DNA of 64,000 nucleotides from Candidatus Microthrix parvicella Bio17-1 (GTDB lineage Bacteria; Actinomycetota; Acidimicrobiia; Acidimicrobiales; Microtrichaceae): NCBI RefSeq assembly GCF_000299415.1, contig NZ_AMPG01000001.1, positions 868,001 to 932,000 of the forward strand, read 5' to 3'. Shown piece by piece: positions 34,601 to 42,858 of this stretch (position 1 is its first letter; each line of letters starts with the position of its first letter). The notes under the pieces were generated by a model. It saw only the letters and a program-made list of their open reading frames with translations, ran no database searches and was not told where the DNA came from. The position numbers and the translations under genes were made by a program.

Positions 34601-35803
34601 ATGCCCGAAGCAGTCATCGTCGCCACCGCCCGCAGCCCCATCGGTCGGGCCATGAAGGGCTCCCTGAAGGACATGCGCCCGGACGACCTGTCCGCCCAGG
34701 TGCTGACCGACCTGATGAGCAAGGTCCCGCAGATCACCCCCGACCACATCGACGACCTGATCATGGGCTGTGGTCAGCCGGCCGGCGAGTCCGGTCACAA
34801 CATCGGTCGGGCCACCGCCGTGCTCATGGGCTGGAACCAGGTCCCCGGTGTCACCGTCAACCGCTACTGCTCCTCGTCCCTGATGACGATCCGCATGGCC
34901 GCACACGCCATCAAGGCCGGCGAGGGCGACTGCTTTGTCGCAGCCGGGGTCGAGACGGTCAGCCGGTTCATCTACGGCATGGCCGATGGTCCCCACAACC
35001 CGCTCTTCGCCGACGCCGAGGCACGCACCGCCACGCTGGCCGAAGGCAACGAAGCCGACTGGGCGCCCCACGACAACCTGCCCGACGTGTACATCGCCAT
35101 GGGCCAGACCGCCGAGAACGTGGCCGAGTACAAGCAGGTCAGCCGCGAGGCGCAGGACGAGTTCGCCGCCCGCAGCCAGAACCTGTCCGAGCAAAGCCTG
35201 GACGAGGGCTACTGGGCGGACGAGATCACCCCGATCACGCTGCCAGACGGCACCGTCGTCAAGGACGATGACGGCATCCGTCGTGGCACCACCGCCGAGA
35301 AGCTGTCCGGCCTTCAGCCCGTGTTCCGCCCAGGCGGCACCGTGACGGCCGGCAATGCCTGCCCGCTCAACGATGGCGCTGCCGGCGTCGTCGTCATGTC
35401 GGACACCCTGGCCAAGGAGTTGGGGCTGACCCCGCTGGCCCGCATCGTGTCTTCCGGCGTGTCCGGCCTGAACCCCGAGATCATGGGCCTCGGCCCGGTC
35501 GAGGCGATCAAGCAGGCGCTCGGGCGAGCCAACATGTCGATCGACGATATCGACCTGGTCGAGATCAACGAGGCGTTCGCCGCACAGGTGCTGCCGTCCG
35601 CCGACGAGTTGGGCATCCCGATGGACAAGCTGAACACCCGCGGCGGCTCAATCGCACTGGGCCACCCGTTCGGCATGACCGGCGCCCGCATCATGACCAC
35701 CCTCATCCACAACCTCCAGACCGCAGACAAGACCTTCGGTGTGGAAAGCATGTGCGTCGGCGGCGGTCAGGGCATGGCCATGGTGGTCGAGCGTCTGAGC
35801 TGA
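34601..35803 (+). CDS. thiolase (acetyl-CoA acyltransferase)
   Basis: A 400-residue thiolase. The acylated Cys lies in NRYCSSSL near residue 92. The His motif is in EINEAFAAQVL followed by GGSIALGHPFGMTGAR, and the second catalytic Cys is in CVGGGQGMAMVVE at the C terminus. It cleaves 3-ketoacyl-CoA or condenses acetyl-CoA units. A good GGAGG precedes ATG 34601. With the dehydrogenase, SDR and MaoC genes upstream it would complete a beta-oxidation cycle. Confidence 0.95.
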   Translation: MPEAVIVATARSPIGRAMKGSLKDMRPDDLSAQVLTDLMSKVPQITPDHIDDLIMGCGQPAGESGHNIGRATAVLMGWNQVPGVTVNRYCSSSLMTIRMAAHAIKAGEGDCFVAAGVETVSRFIYGMADGPHNPLFADAEARTATLAEGNEADWAPHDNLPDVYIAMGQTAENVAEYKQVSREAQDEFAARSQNLSEQSLDEGYWADEITPITLPDGTVVKDDDGIRRGTTAEKLSGLQPVFRPGGTVTAGNACPLNDGAAGVVVMSDTLAKELGLTPLARIVSSGVSGLNPEIMGLGPVEAIKQALGRANMSIDDIDLVEINEAFAAQVLPSADELGIPMDKLNTRGGSIALGHPFGMTGARIMTTLIHNLQTADKTFGVESMCVGGGQGMAMVVERLS

Positions 35804-35820
35804 CAACACCCACACCAATG

Positions 35821-35894
35821 GAGGAGCTCCTCAGAGCGACCTCCGCAGCGAGCCCCACCTCATCGCCCAAGCGGCGACCACGGTGGGGCTCGCT
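35821..35894 (+). terminator. long-armed hairpin after thiolase gene
   Basis: A perfect palindrome GAGGAGCTCCTC (35821-35832) is followed by 12-bp arms AGCGAGCCCCAC (35847-35858) and GTGGGGCTCGCT (35883-35894), separated by 24 bases. The position 44 bp after the thiolase stop suggests transcription termination or mRNA 3'-end protection. No strong T-tract follows. Confidence 0.55.
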
Positions 35895-35937
35895 TGCATT
35901 CCAGGCCCGTGTGCGCCTCGGCGGCTTATGGCGCCGC

Positions 35938-35990
35938 GGCCGTGGCCGTGGCCGTGGCCGTGGTCGTGACCCGTGGGCCGTGACCCGTGG
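35938..35990. repeat. GGCCGT hexamer tandem repeat and CCGTGACCCGTGG repeats
   Basis: Five consecutive GGCCGT units (35938-35967, the last with one change) run into two copies of a GTGACCCGTGG-type unit. It lies in the 244-bp gap before the epimerase gene. Apart from this repeat and the hairpin at 35821-35894 I see nothing in the gap. Confidence 0.7.
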
Positions 35991-36047
35991 TCACAGGCGT
36001 TGGGCGCGACGGCTGGACGGTGCCACCATGGTGTCCGGGAGGCATAC

Positions 36048-37088
36048 GTGAAGGTTCTGGTCACTGGTGGTACAGGTTTGGTCGGGTCGCATACCGCCGC
36101 GGCGCTCTTGCGGGACGGCCATGAGGTGAGGCTGTTGGTTCGTCGACCGGAACGGATCGCCCGGACCTTCCGCCCGTTCGCCACCGAGCCAACCGAGGTG
36201 ATGGTGGGGGACGCCACCGACCGGGAAGCGGTACACCGGGCGATCGACGGCTGTGACGCCGTGCTGCACGCCGCCGCCACCGTTGCGCTCAAGCGCAGCG
36301 ATGCCGAGCGGGTTAACCGCCTCAACACACAGGCGGCAGAAACCGTGCTGGAACTGGCCTCCGCAGCCCGGTTGGATCCGATCATCTCGGTGTCGTCGGT
36401 GTCGGTGTTCGACCTGGACGAATCGGTCGTCACCGTCAACTCGCCGTTGAGTTCCGTCGCTCACGGCTACTCCCGTGCCAAATGCGATGCCGAGCGATTT
36501 GCTCGGGGGATGCAGGTCGCCGGCGCCCCGGTGACCATCACCTACCCGGGCGGTGTTTTCGGTCCAATCGTGCCGGGCGCCACGTTGCCTGCCATGCACC
36601 AGGCGGCCATCTCTTGGATTCGCGACCGTTGGGTGCTGCCCAGCGGCCTCAACCTGGTGGATGTACGCGACGTTGCCGCCGCCCACGTTGCGATGATGCG
36701 CCCCGGCCGCGGACCCCGCCGATTCATGCTGGGTGGACACTTTGTGCGCTGGGGCGAACTGGCCGACATTCTCGACGAAATGACCGGACGGGCTCCAAGG
36801 CGTCGAAGGGTGCCGGGCGCCGTCATGCGCGGATTGGGGCGCGTCGCCGAAGCCGCCCCGGTGCGTGCCCCCGTGGACTTCGAACTAACTCGTGAGGCCA
36901 TGGAGAACGCCACCCGGATGGTCCCGGTGGACTCAACCCCGACGCTCGACACCCTGGGCATCGTGTTTCGAGATCGATGGAGCACCATCGCCGACACCTA
37001 CCGATGGCTCGTCGCCGAGGGGCACGTCGATCCCCAATGGGCGGGCCGTCTGAACGTCACCACCCCGGAAGGTTCGATCACGAGATGA
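36048..37088 (+). CDS. NAD-dependent epimerase/dehydratase (extended SDR)
   Basis: About 346 residues. The Rossmann motif VLVTGGTGLVGSHTAAALL opens the protein, followed by SVSSVSVFD and the catalytic YSRAK. PGGVFGP and NLVDVRDVAAAHVAMM are typical of the dihydroflavonol reductase/hopanoid-associated or 3-beta-HSD-like branch. Substrate not assignable. GTG 36048 is chosen with Shine-Dalgarno GGGAGG; the frame upstream is a repeat-derived shadow. The stop overlaps the aminotransferase start (ATGA at 37085-37088), so the two are co-translated. Confidence 0.9.
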   Translation: MKVLVTGGTGLVGSHTAAALLRDGHEVRLLVRRPERIARTFRPFATEPTEVMVGDATDREAVHRAIDGCDAVLHAAATVALKRSDAERVNRLNTQAAETVLELASAARLDPIISVSSVSVFDLDESVVTVNSPLSSVAHGYSRAKCDAERFARGMQVAGAPVTITYPGGVFGPIVPGATLPAMHQAAISWIRDRWVLPSGLNLVDVRDVAAAHVAMMRPGRGPRRFMLGGHFVRWGELADILDEMTGRAPRRRRVPGAVMRGLGRVAEAAPVRAPVDFELTREAMENATRMVPVDSTPTLDTLGIVFRDRWSTIADTYRWLVAEGHVDPQWAGRLNVTTPEGSITR

Positions 37089-38461
37089 GCAACGCCCACA
37101 GCTCCTCGGCTCACCCTTCGCCCGAAGGCGCATCACCCGAAGGCGCATCACCCGAAGGCGCATCACCCGAAGGCGCAACGCCCGAAGCCATCGGCGCTTC
37201 GTCGACAGACACGCCGGAGCGAACCGCCCCAGGCAACTCTGCCCTCAGCACCTCTGCCCCGGGCACCAAGGCCCGGAGGCCATTGCTCTCGACCCACCAT
37301 CCGCTGGCCGACGTTGGCACCACGATCTTCGCAGAGATGGGCGCGCTGGCCACTGCCCACGGCGCCATCAACCTCGGTCAAGGAGCACCCGACGCAGACG
37401 GTCCCATCGAGATGATCGAGGCAGCCGCCGCAGCACTTCGGTCCGGTCCCAACCAGTACGCCCCCGCCACCGGCATTCCCGAGTTGCGTCAGGCCATCGC
37501 ACACCACCAGCGGCACTACTACGACCTCGAGGTCGACCCCGACGCCGGCGTGTTGGTGACCGTCGGCTGCACGGAAGGCATCGCTGCATCGGTGCTCGGC
37601 ATCTGTGCCCCGGGGGACGAGGTGATCGTGCTTGAGCCCAGCTACGACAGCTACGGAGCGGTCGCAGCGCTGGCGGGTGCACGCCTGGTACCGGTGACGC
37701 TCCGTCCGCCGAAGTGGCGGCTCGACGGCGATGCGCTCGAGGCCGCCGTCACCGACCGCACCCGGGCCCTGCTGATCAACTCGCCCCACAACCCCACCGG
37801 GCGGGTGCTCGACGACGAAGAGCGCAACGCCATCGCCAAGGTGGCCATCGATGCAGACCTGGTGGTGATCACGGACGAGGTCTACGAACACCTGTGCTTC
37901 GACGGTCACCGCCACGTACCTCTGGCCACCATGCCGGGCATGTTCGAGCGCACCATCACCCTGTCATCGGCGGGCAAGACCTTTGCGCTGACGGGATGGA
38001 AGGTGGGCTGGGCATCCGGTCCACCAGAACTGATCAAAGCGGTGCGGCGCACTCAGCAGTTCCTCACCTACACCTCTCCCGGCGCGCTTCAGAGGGGTGT
38101 CGTCGCCGGATTGGCGATGGGTGAGGCACCGATCGACGCGGTACGGGCCGGACTCGACCAGCAGCGAGGTCTGCTGTTGGATGTCCTCGCCGGGGTGGGA
38201 TTCGACGTGACCCCGCCCGAGGCCGGCTACTTCATTACCGCAGATGCCTCGTGGACCGGCGTGGCTGACGGCCGTGACTTCTGCCTGCGACTCCCCGAGG
38301 CTGTGGGCGTGGGTGCCATCCCGTTGGGCGCGTTCTACGTCGACCCAGACCGCGGCGGGGCAATGGTGCGGTTTGCCTTCTGCAAACAACCCGATCAGAT
38401 TGCCGAGGCCGGCCGCCGCCTCTCCGCGCTGACCCAAGGACCGTTGCGTTCATCCTCGTAG
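37085..38461 (+). CDS. class I/II PLP aminotransferase (glutamine/methionine transaminase-like)
   Basis: A 458-residue fold-type I aminotransferase. After a 70-residue disordered lead, the core has INLGQGAPDADGP, NQYAPATGIPELRQAIAHH, the SPHNPTGRVL strand and the PLP-lysine block LSSAGKTFALTGWKVGW. This pattern is that of kynurenine/glutamine/methionine aminotransferases (YbdL, DapC relatives). The N-terminal lead contains four copies of SPEGA encoded by 15-bp repeats. A nitrilase of the omega-amidase type lies downstream past the broken HNH gene; the two activities are classically coupled, since omega-amidase hydrolyses the keto-amide made by glutamine transamination. Confidence 0.92.
   Translation: MSNAHSSSAHPSPEGASPEGASPEGASPEGATPEAIGASSTDTPERTAPGNSALSTSAPGTKARRPLLSTHHPLADVGTTIFAEMGALATAHGAINLGQGAPDADGPIEMIEAAAAALRSGPNQYAPATGIPELRQAIAHHQRHYYDLEVDPDAGVLVTVGCTEGIAASVLGICAPGDEVIVLEPSYDSYGAVAALAGARLVPVTLRPPKWRLDGDALEAAVTDRTRALLINSPHNPTGRVLDDEERNAIAKVAIDADLVVITDEVYEHLCFDGHRHVPLATMPGMFERTITLSSAGKTFALTGWKVGWASGPPELIKAVRRTQQFLTYTSPGALQRGVVAGLAMGEAPIDAVRAGLDQQRGLLLDVLAGVGFDVTPPEAGYFITADASWTGVADGRDFCLRLPEAVGVGAIPLGAFYVDPDRGGAMVRFAFCKQPDQIAEAGRRLSALTQGPLRSSS
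37121..37189 (+). repeat. 15-bp tandem repeat encoding SPEGA
   Basis: Unit CCCGAAGGCGCATCA repeats at 37121, 37136 and 37151, then a variant at 37166 and a partial copy at 37181. It keeps the reading frame and encodes a Pro/Glu/Gly/Ala-rich flexible arm. Confidence 0.9.
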
Positions 38462-38519
38462 GCCTCAGCGACGGCGCCGATCACCACCGCTCAGCATCCC
38501 ACAACAATCCCTGGACTTA

Positions 38520-38533
38520 CGAACACATGTTCG
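38520..38533 (+). promoter_or_regulatory. LexA-binding SOS box
   Basis: CGAACACATGTTCG is a perfect palindrome of the Gram-positive/actinobacterial SOS box type (CGAAC-N4-GTTCG). It lies 114 bp upstream of the ATG chosen for the DUF222/HNH gene. DUF222/13E12 genes in mycobacteria are known members of the LexA regulon, so DNA-damage induction is likely. Confidence 0.85.
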
Positions 38534-38646
38534 GTATCATGGTTGTTGTCATCACAGCTCGTTTCGGCACCTCATCCGAGGTTTATCAACCGGGTGAGGT
38601 TTCGGAGGCGGACGAGTTCTTCGAGTTTCAACGGGAGGTGAGTTCT

Positions 38647-40130
38647 ATGAATTGCTTGTGCAGAGGACTCTCTGCCGGTCGAGCCGTATCCGGATTGGAC
38701 CTGGCAGCCTTGGATGCCGAGCTGACCGCGTTGGCCAAGGTCGACTCGGCGGTCGCCGCCCGCCGATCGCTGGTGGCCGCCGAGGTGAAGCGCCGTCGAA
38801 GTGATCCAGCGGATCGACTCACCAAAGCCGGGGGAATGTCGTCCCGGGAGGCGAACCGGGCAGCCAAAACCGCCGAAGGGTTGGAAAAGTTGTCCAAAAC
38901 CCGTGAGGCGCTCGCGGCTGGCGAGATGAGCAAGGGCCAGGCCGAGCAACTCGCGTCACGCATGAACAAACCGGCGCTCGCCAAGCACGTGCGCGCCAAC
39001 GAAGAAGCGTTGTTGGAGCGAGCAAGAGGCGAAAGCACCGACGAGTTCGCCCGCACCATGCGTAAGGACGACCTCGACGGTTCACCCGACGGCGGCAACA
39101 CCCAGGCCCGGTGTCAGCGACGGGCCCGCATGGCCTCCATGTGGATCGATCCTGACACCGGCATGCATCACCTGTTCGCCAAGTTTGATCCGGTCACCGG
39201 CGCCCGGGTCTCAACCCGCTTCAGGCCATGGTCGACAAACTTTGGAGGGCCGAGAACCTGGCTGGAGGCGTCCGAAACAAGCGTCAGGTCGATCAACGCC
39301 GCGCCGATGCCCTCGAAACCCTCATCTGCCAGTCCGCCGGCACAAGCACAAGCACCGGCACGGGCACCAGCACCAGCACCAGCACCAGCACGAGCAAGGG
39401 CGATCAGGTCGACCCGCACAGCGGCAGCACCCCCAACGACAGCACCCCCACCAACGACACCGCTGCCGTGCCGACTCCTGACCACACCTTGCCCACCGCC
39501 CAAGCTCCGCTGCCACCCCCTCCAAACCACACGCAACTGCTCGTCATCGCCAACCTCGACCTTCTCAGCCAACAACTCGGCGCCGGCACGCTCGAAGACG
39601 GCACTCCGCTGCCCATCGACACGATCGCTCGGCTGGCCTGCGATGCCGAGATCATCCCTGCCATCTTCGGGGCAAAGGGCCAACCGTTGTGGCTCGGCCG
39701 CCGAACACGCCTCGCCACATCGGCTCAAAGGCTGGCAGTCACCGCTCGCGATCTCGGCTGCATCGTCTGCCACGCCTCCCCCGAGTTCTGCCAGGTTCAC
39801 CACATCACCTGGTGGTCAGCGGGCGGCGGCACCGATCTCGATAACCTTTGCATCGTCTGTTCAAGGCACCACACCATGATCCACGAACAAGGCCTCACCA
39901 TCGCCAAGACCTCCGACGGCATGAAGGTTCAACCACCCCCTGCCAGGGCGTTCCGAATGGTCACCCAACCGCCCGACGGCACCGGCGACCCACCATTGGA
40001 TACCCAGCAACCGAACAGGTCACAGCAACCAGACACTCGGCAACCAGACACCCGGCAGCGGCCAGGCCCACCCCAACGGCTATCCCGCCAATCTCCCGGC
40101 GGGCCACCCCGGGATGCCACAGCAGCGTAG
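38647..40130 (+). pseudogene. DUF222/HNH endonuclease (13E12-type), frameshifted
   Basis: The N-terminal DUF222 domain is read in one frame from ATG 38647 (Shine-Dalgarno GGGAGGTGA at 38633-38641) up to about 39213. There the frame runs DPVTGARVSTRFRPW and loses family sequence. The family sequence resumes one base earlier in phase (LQAMVDKLWRAENLAGG) at 39218 and continues to the HNH domain: CIVC, FCQVHHITWW, TDLDNLCIVCSRHHTMIHE, with catalytic His, Asn and Cys ligands. One missing base near 39211-39218 (TCAACCCGCT) explains it. A Ser/Thr/Gly repeat region (about 39341-39400) separates the domains. The frame may open at 38527, but that codon lies inside the SOS box. It may be a true mutation or an assembly error. 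Confidence 0.85.
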
Positions 40131-40351
40131 GTGGAAGAGGCAGGCGAGGCCGCTCCCTGATTGCCCGAATGCCTGAACGCCCGTGTGCGTCGCCGCAGAA
40201 GTCAGCCAAGTGCCCCTGCGCCCTGATCGGCCGGGTGCATCGCCGCAGAAGTCGGCCAAGTACCCCTGCGCCCTGATCGGCCGAGTGGCTGAACGGCCGG
40301 GTGCTCCCGATGAACTGTGCGGTCGAGTCGATCGAGCGGCACACTTGGAGC
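40131..40351. repeat. intergenic 50-bp tandem duplication
   Basis: The 50-bp unit at 40186-40235 is repeated at 40236-40285 with four mismatches (46/50 identical). Fragments such as CTGAACG(G/C)CCGGGTG recur around it. Nothing else is seen in this 221-bp gap between the HNH remnant and the nitrilase gene. Confidence 0.85.
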
Positions 40352-41113
40352 ATGCTGATCGCCGCCGTTCAACACGACATCGTCTGGGAGGATGCCCCCG
40401 CCACTCGGGCTGCGTTGGAGCCCCGCCTGGCGGCTGCAGCCGCCGCAGGTGCCCGTCTCATCGTGCTGGCCGAGATGTTCGCCACCGGATTCAGTCTCGA
40501 TGGCGATGCGGTCGCCGAGGCGCCCGACGGCCCAAGCGTCACGTGGATGGCCGACCAGGCACGCTCGCTGGGCTGCTGGATTGCTGGATCACTCGCAATT
40601 GACACGGGTTCCGGCCGGCCGGTCAATCGCCTGGTGGCGGCCGAGCCTGAAGGGGAATTGACCACTTACGACAAGCGCCATCCGTTCAGCTTCGGTAAGG
40701 AGCCCGAGGTGTACGACGCCGGCGAGGACCTGGCCACCGTTGAGATCGACGGCATGATCTGGGGCCTCACCGTGTGTTACGACCTTCGCTTCAGCTACGA
40801 CTACTGGAGTCGAGCCAACGACTTGGACGGCTACCTGGTGGTTGCCAACTGGCCACGGCCTCGACGCGAGCACTGGCAGGCATTGCTGCGGGCTCGAGCG
40901 GTCGAGAACCTGGCATATGTGATTGGAGTGAACCGCGTGGGGACCGACGGCGCGGGCCTGAACTATGCGGGGGACTCGGCCGTCATCAGCCCCAACGGTG
41001 AGGTGCTGGCCCAAGCGTCCGAACGCGAGGCACTGCTGCTCGTCGACATCGACCCTCAAGCAACAGCAGCCACCCGGGAACGCTTTGGGTTCCTGGCCGA
41101 TCGGCGAGCCTGA
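40352..41113 (+). CDS. nitrilase-superfamily amidase (omega-amidase, YafV/Nit2-like)
   Basis: About 253 residues. The Glu-Lys-Cys triad is visible: Glu in VLAEMFATGF, Lys in YDKRHPFSFGKE, and Cys in TVCYDLRFSYDYW. The FxYDKxHxFxFxxE and CYDLRFP-like patterns point to omega-amidase (2-oxoglutaramate or 2-oxosuccinamate amidase) rather than a nitrilase. ATG 40352 gives the family start MLIAAVQHD; GTG or ATG codons upstream add unlike sequence. It would act after the aminotransferase at 37085-38461, from which it is now separated by the HNH remnant. Confidence 0.9.
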   Translation: MLIAAVQHDIVWEDAPATRAALEPRLAAAAAAGARLIVLAEMFATGFSLDGDAVAEAPDGPSVTWMADQARSLGCWIAGSLAIDTGSGRPVNRLVAAEPEGELTTYDKRHPFSFGKEPEVYDAGEDLATVEIDGMIWGLTVCYDLRFSYDYWSRANDLDGYLVVANWPRPRREHWQALLRARAVENLAYVIGVNRVGTDGAGLNYAGDSAVISPNGEVLAQASEREALLLVDIDPQATAATRERFGFLADRRA

Positions 41114-41162
41114 GCTCACCGATCGGCCGCTCCCGAGAACGCTGCGTCAATGCGTGTGGCCC

Positions 41163-41576
41163 TTAGGCGTTGGGCGGGTACACGCCAGAGGCCTTGGACT
41201 TCTCGGTCTTCCAGAAGATCTCGGCGATCTCGTTGATGAGGTCGACCAGGGTCTGGCTGACGGCCGGGTCCATGGACTTCTTCGCCTCACCACCCTGATG
41301 GATGGCCCGCCACACGAGATCGTCCAGGTTGGCGAACTCCTTACGGTGATCGGCGGTGAAGAAGTCGGCCCACAACACCATGATGTGCTGCTTCACCAAC
41401 TCGGCCCGCTCCTCCTTCAAGATGATGCAGCGGGCACGAAAGACCTCGTCGTCGGAATCGGCATACTTCTTGGCGATCTTCAGGCAGGACATCGCCTCGA
41501 TCATGGCCTGAGCCGGGTCGTACACGCCGCAGTAGAGGTCGCAGTGGGCGTGGGCCAGGGGTGCATCGGTAAACAT
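41163..41576 (-). CDS. sodN: nickel superoxide dismutase precursor (SodN)
   Basis: A 137-residue precursor. The first ten residues are a short propeptide; the mature protein would start HCDLYCGVYDPAQ, with the nickel hook His1, Cys2 and Cys6. The rest is the four-helix bundle of NiSOD (IMVLWADFF, LDDLVWRAIHQGGEAKKS). Most NiSODs have Pro at hook position 5 (HCDLPC); here it is Tyr. ATG 41576 is fixed by the GAGGAGA site and by the family start; the frame continues to 41702 only as shadow. It is divergent from sodX, the usual arrangement of maturation genes. Confidence 0.95.
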   Translation of the reverse strand: MFTDAPLAHAHCDLYCGVYDPAQAMIEAMSCLKIAKKYADSDDEVFRARCIILKEERAELVKQHIMVLWADFFTADHRKEFANLDDLVWRAIHQGGEAKKSMDPAVSQTLVDLINEIAEIFWKTEKSKASGVYPPNA

Positions 41577-41659
41577 CGTGAAGACTCTCCTCGGGTCGTG
41601 AACTCTGAACTCCCAACATATACCCGTCAACCGAACTGCCAAACTGGCATGCTCGTCAC
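41577..41659. promoter_or_regulatory. sodN-sodX divergent promoter region
   Basis: An 83-bp divergent space. It contains TGCCA-AAC-TGGCA (41637-41649), a perfect inverted repeat next to the sodX start, and a CATATA stretch near 41617 that could be the sodN -10 region. A nickel-responsive Nur-type regulator would be expected from the family, but the repeat is not a clear Nur box. Confidence 0.4.
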
Positions 41660-42124
41660 GTGAAGCACCATCTCGGGATCGGAACCACCGCGGTGCTGGC
41701 ACGTTTGGGCATCACGCCCTACCGGGTGGCGGAGGACTCGATGACTCCGGCCCTGCGCCCGGACGACGGGCTGTTGACCATGCGGCTACATCGACCCCGA
41801 CGCGGAACGATCGTGGTGCTGGAGCACCCCGAGCGCCCCGGGTTCATCCTGGTGAAACGCATCGTGGGGCTGCCGGGCGAGACGGTGGCGATCGAGGATG
41901 GGCAGGTGCTGATCGACAACGCACCCCTCACCGAACCTTGGGCACAAGGGCATTCTGGGCGAAACGGACGCTGGGACGTATCCACATCGTCGATGTTTGT
42001 GGCATCGGACGCCCGCGAACTGACGCGATCGGACTCACGCAGCTTCGGCCCCCTACCGATCGCCGGCACGCGCAGGGTGATTCACGTCGTCCACCGTGGA
42101 AAGACCTCAGCCGTTCCGACGTGA
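41660..42124 (+). CDS. sodX: SodX, nickel superoxide dismutase maturation peptidase (S26)
   Basis: A 154-residue signal-peptidase-like protease that trims the SodN propeptide to expose the nickel hook. The catalytic Ser27 is in EDSMTPAL and Lys66 in VKRIVGLPGE. There is no transmembrane segment, in keeping with the cytoplasmic role of SodX. GTG 41660 is preceded only by a weak site. The divergent sodN confirms the assignment. The C terminus is slightly longer than usual. Confidence 0.92.
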   Translation: MKHHLGIGTTAVLARLGITPYRVAEDSMTPALRPDDGLLTMRLHRPRRGTIVVLEHPERPGFILVKRIVGLPGETVAIEDGQVLIDNAPLTEPWAQGHSGRNGRWDVSTSSMFVASDARELTRSDSRSFGPLPIAGTRRVIHVVHRGKTSAVPT

Positions 42125-42191
42125 GAGACCACCTACTGGTCTCATGAGAGAACGATGTACTTGCGCTATCCTGCCGACCAGGGAGGGACCT

Positions 42192-42851
42192 ATGAATTTG
42201 GGTTACCAAGGGGGCAACTCATCGGCAGTGCCCAACAAGCCGGTGCGAGTGATTGCGGTTGACGACCATCCGCTCACCCGACGGGGCGTGGCCGAGGAGT
42301 TACGAGATGACGCCAGGCTGGAGGTCCTGGGGGCTTTCCCGTCCTTCGGTGCCGTACCGCTGCCACTGCGAACGCCTTCACAGGTGCAGGTGGCCGTGAT
42401 CGACCTGGCCGTGCGCCACGAGACGCGAGGTGTCGAAAGCGTGGCGCTCGTGGCCGGATGGGGCATACCGTCAGTCGTCTACACGATGCACGGATCGGCC
42501 ATCATTCGCGACGAGGCGCTGAAGGCCGGTGCGCTGGGGTTCGTCTCCAAATCGGCCGCCGGCGGCGAATTGGTCACGGCCGTACTGGAGGCCGCCGCCG
42601 GTCGAACCTACGAGGCAGGCGTGGAGTATCTGCCCGGTGGCGAGGAGTTGACCGACCTGGAACGCCGTGTCCTCCACGAAATCCCCAGCGGTGCAACCAG
42701 CAAGGAAATCGCCGAACGGGTGGGGTTGGCCGGAGGCACGGTGGACAATGTGATCAGTTCGATCATCACCAAGCTGAACCTGAAGGGCAAGAAGCGCTCG
42801 GCCCTTGCATCCTGGGCGGTGGAACACGGCCTCGGCCCCAGCGAGTCGTAG
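42192..42851 (+). CDS. LuxR/NarL-type response regulator
   Basis: A 219-residue regulator. The receiver domain has the acidic pair Asp24-Asp25 (VDDHPL), a phosphoacceptor candidate Asp71 (VIDLAV) and Lys120 (FVSKSA). The C-terminal LuxR helix-turn-helix is ELTDLERRVLHEIPSGATSKEIAERVGL. ATG 42192 has Shine-Dalgarno GGGAGGG. The kinase gene follows 7 bp later. Asp71 is followed by LAVRHE instead of the usual xMP, so it is somewhat atypical but probably competent. Confidence 0.88.
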   Translation: MNLGYQGGNSSAVPNKPVRVIAVDDHPLTRRGVAEELRDDARLEVLGAFPSFGAVPLPLRTPSQVQVAVIDLAVRHETRGVESVALVAGWGIPSVVYTMHGSAIIRDEALKAGALGFVSKSAAGGELVTAVLEAAAGRTYEAGVEYLPGGEELTDLERRVLHEIPSGATSKEIAERVGLAGGTVDNVISSIITKLNLKGKKRSALASWAVEHGLGPSES

Positions 42852-42858
42852 TTTTCCG

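Noticed and set aside
38527-38646. ATG 38527 as the HNH gene start
   Set aside because: This codon lies inside the LexA palindrome, and ATG 38647 has a strong Shine-Dalgarno at the right distance.
39211-39230. programmed -1 frameshift in the HNH gene
   Set aside because: No slippery heptamer or evident downstream structure; a one-base deletion or sequencing error is simpler.
39341-39400. possible CRISPR-like or satellite repeat
   Set aside because: The GCACCA-type hexamer run is a coding Ser/Thr repeat linking the DUF222 and HNH domains, with no spacers.
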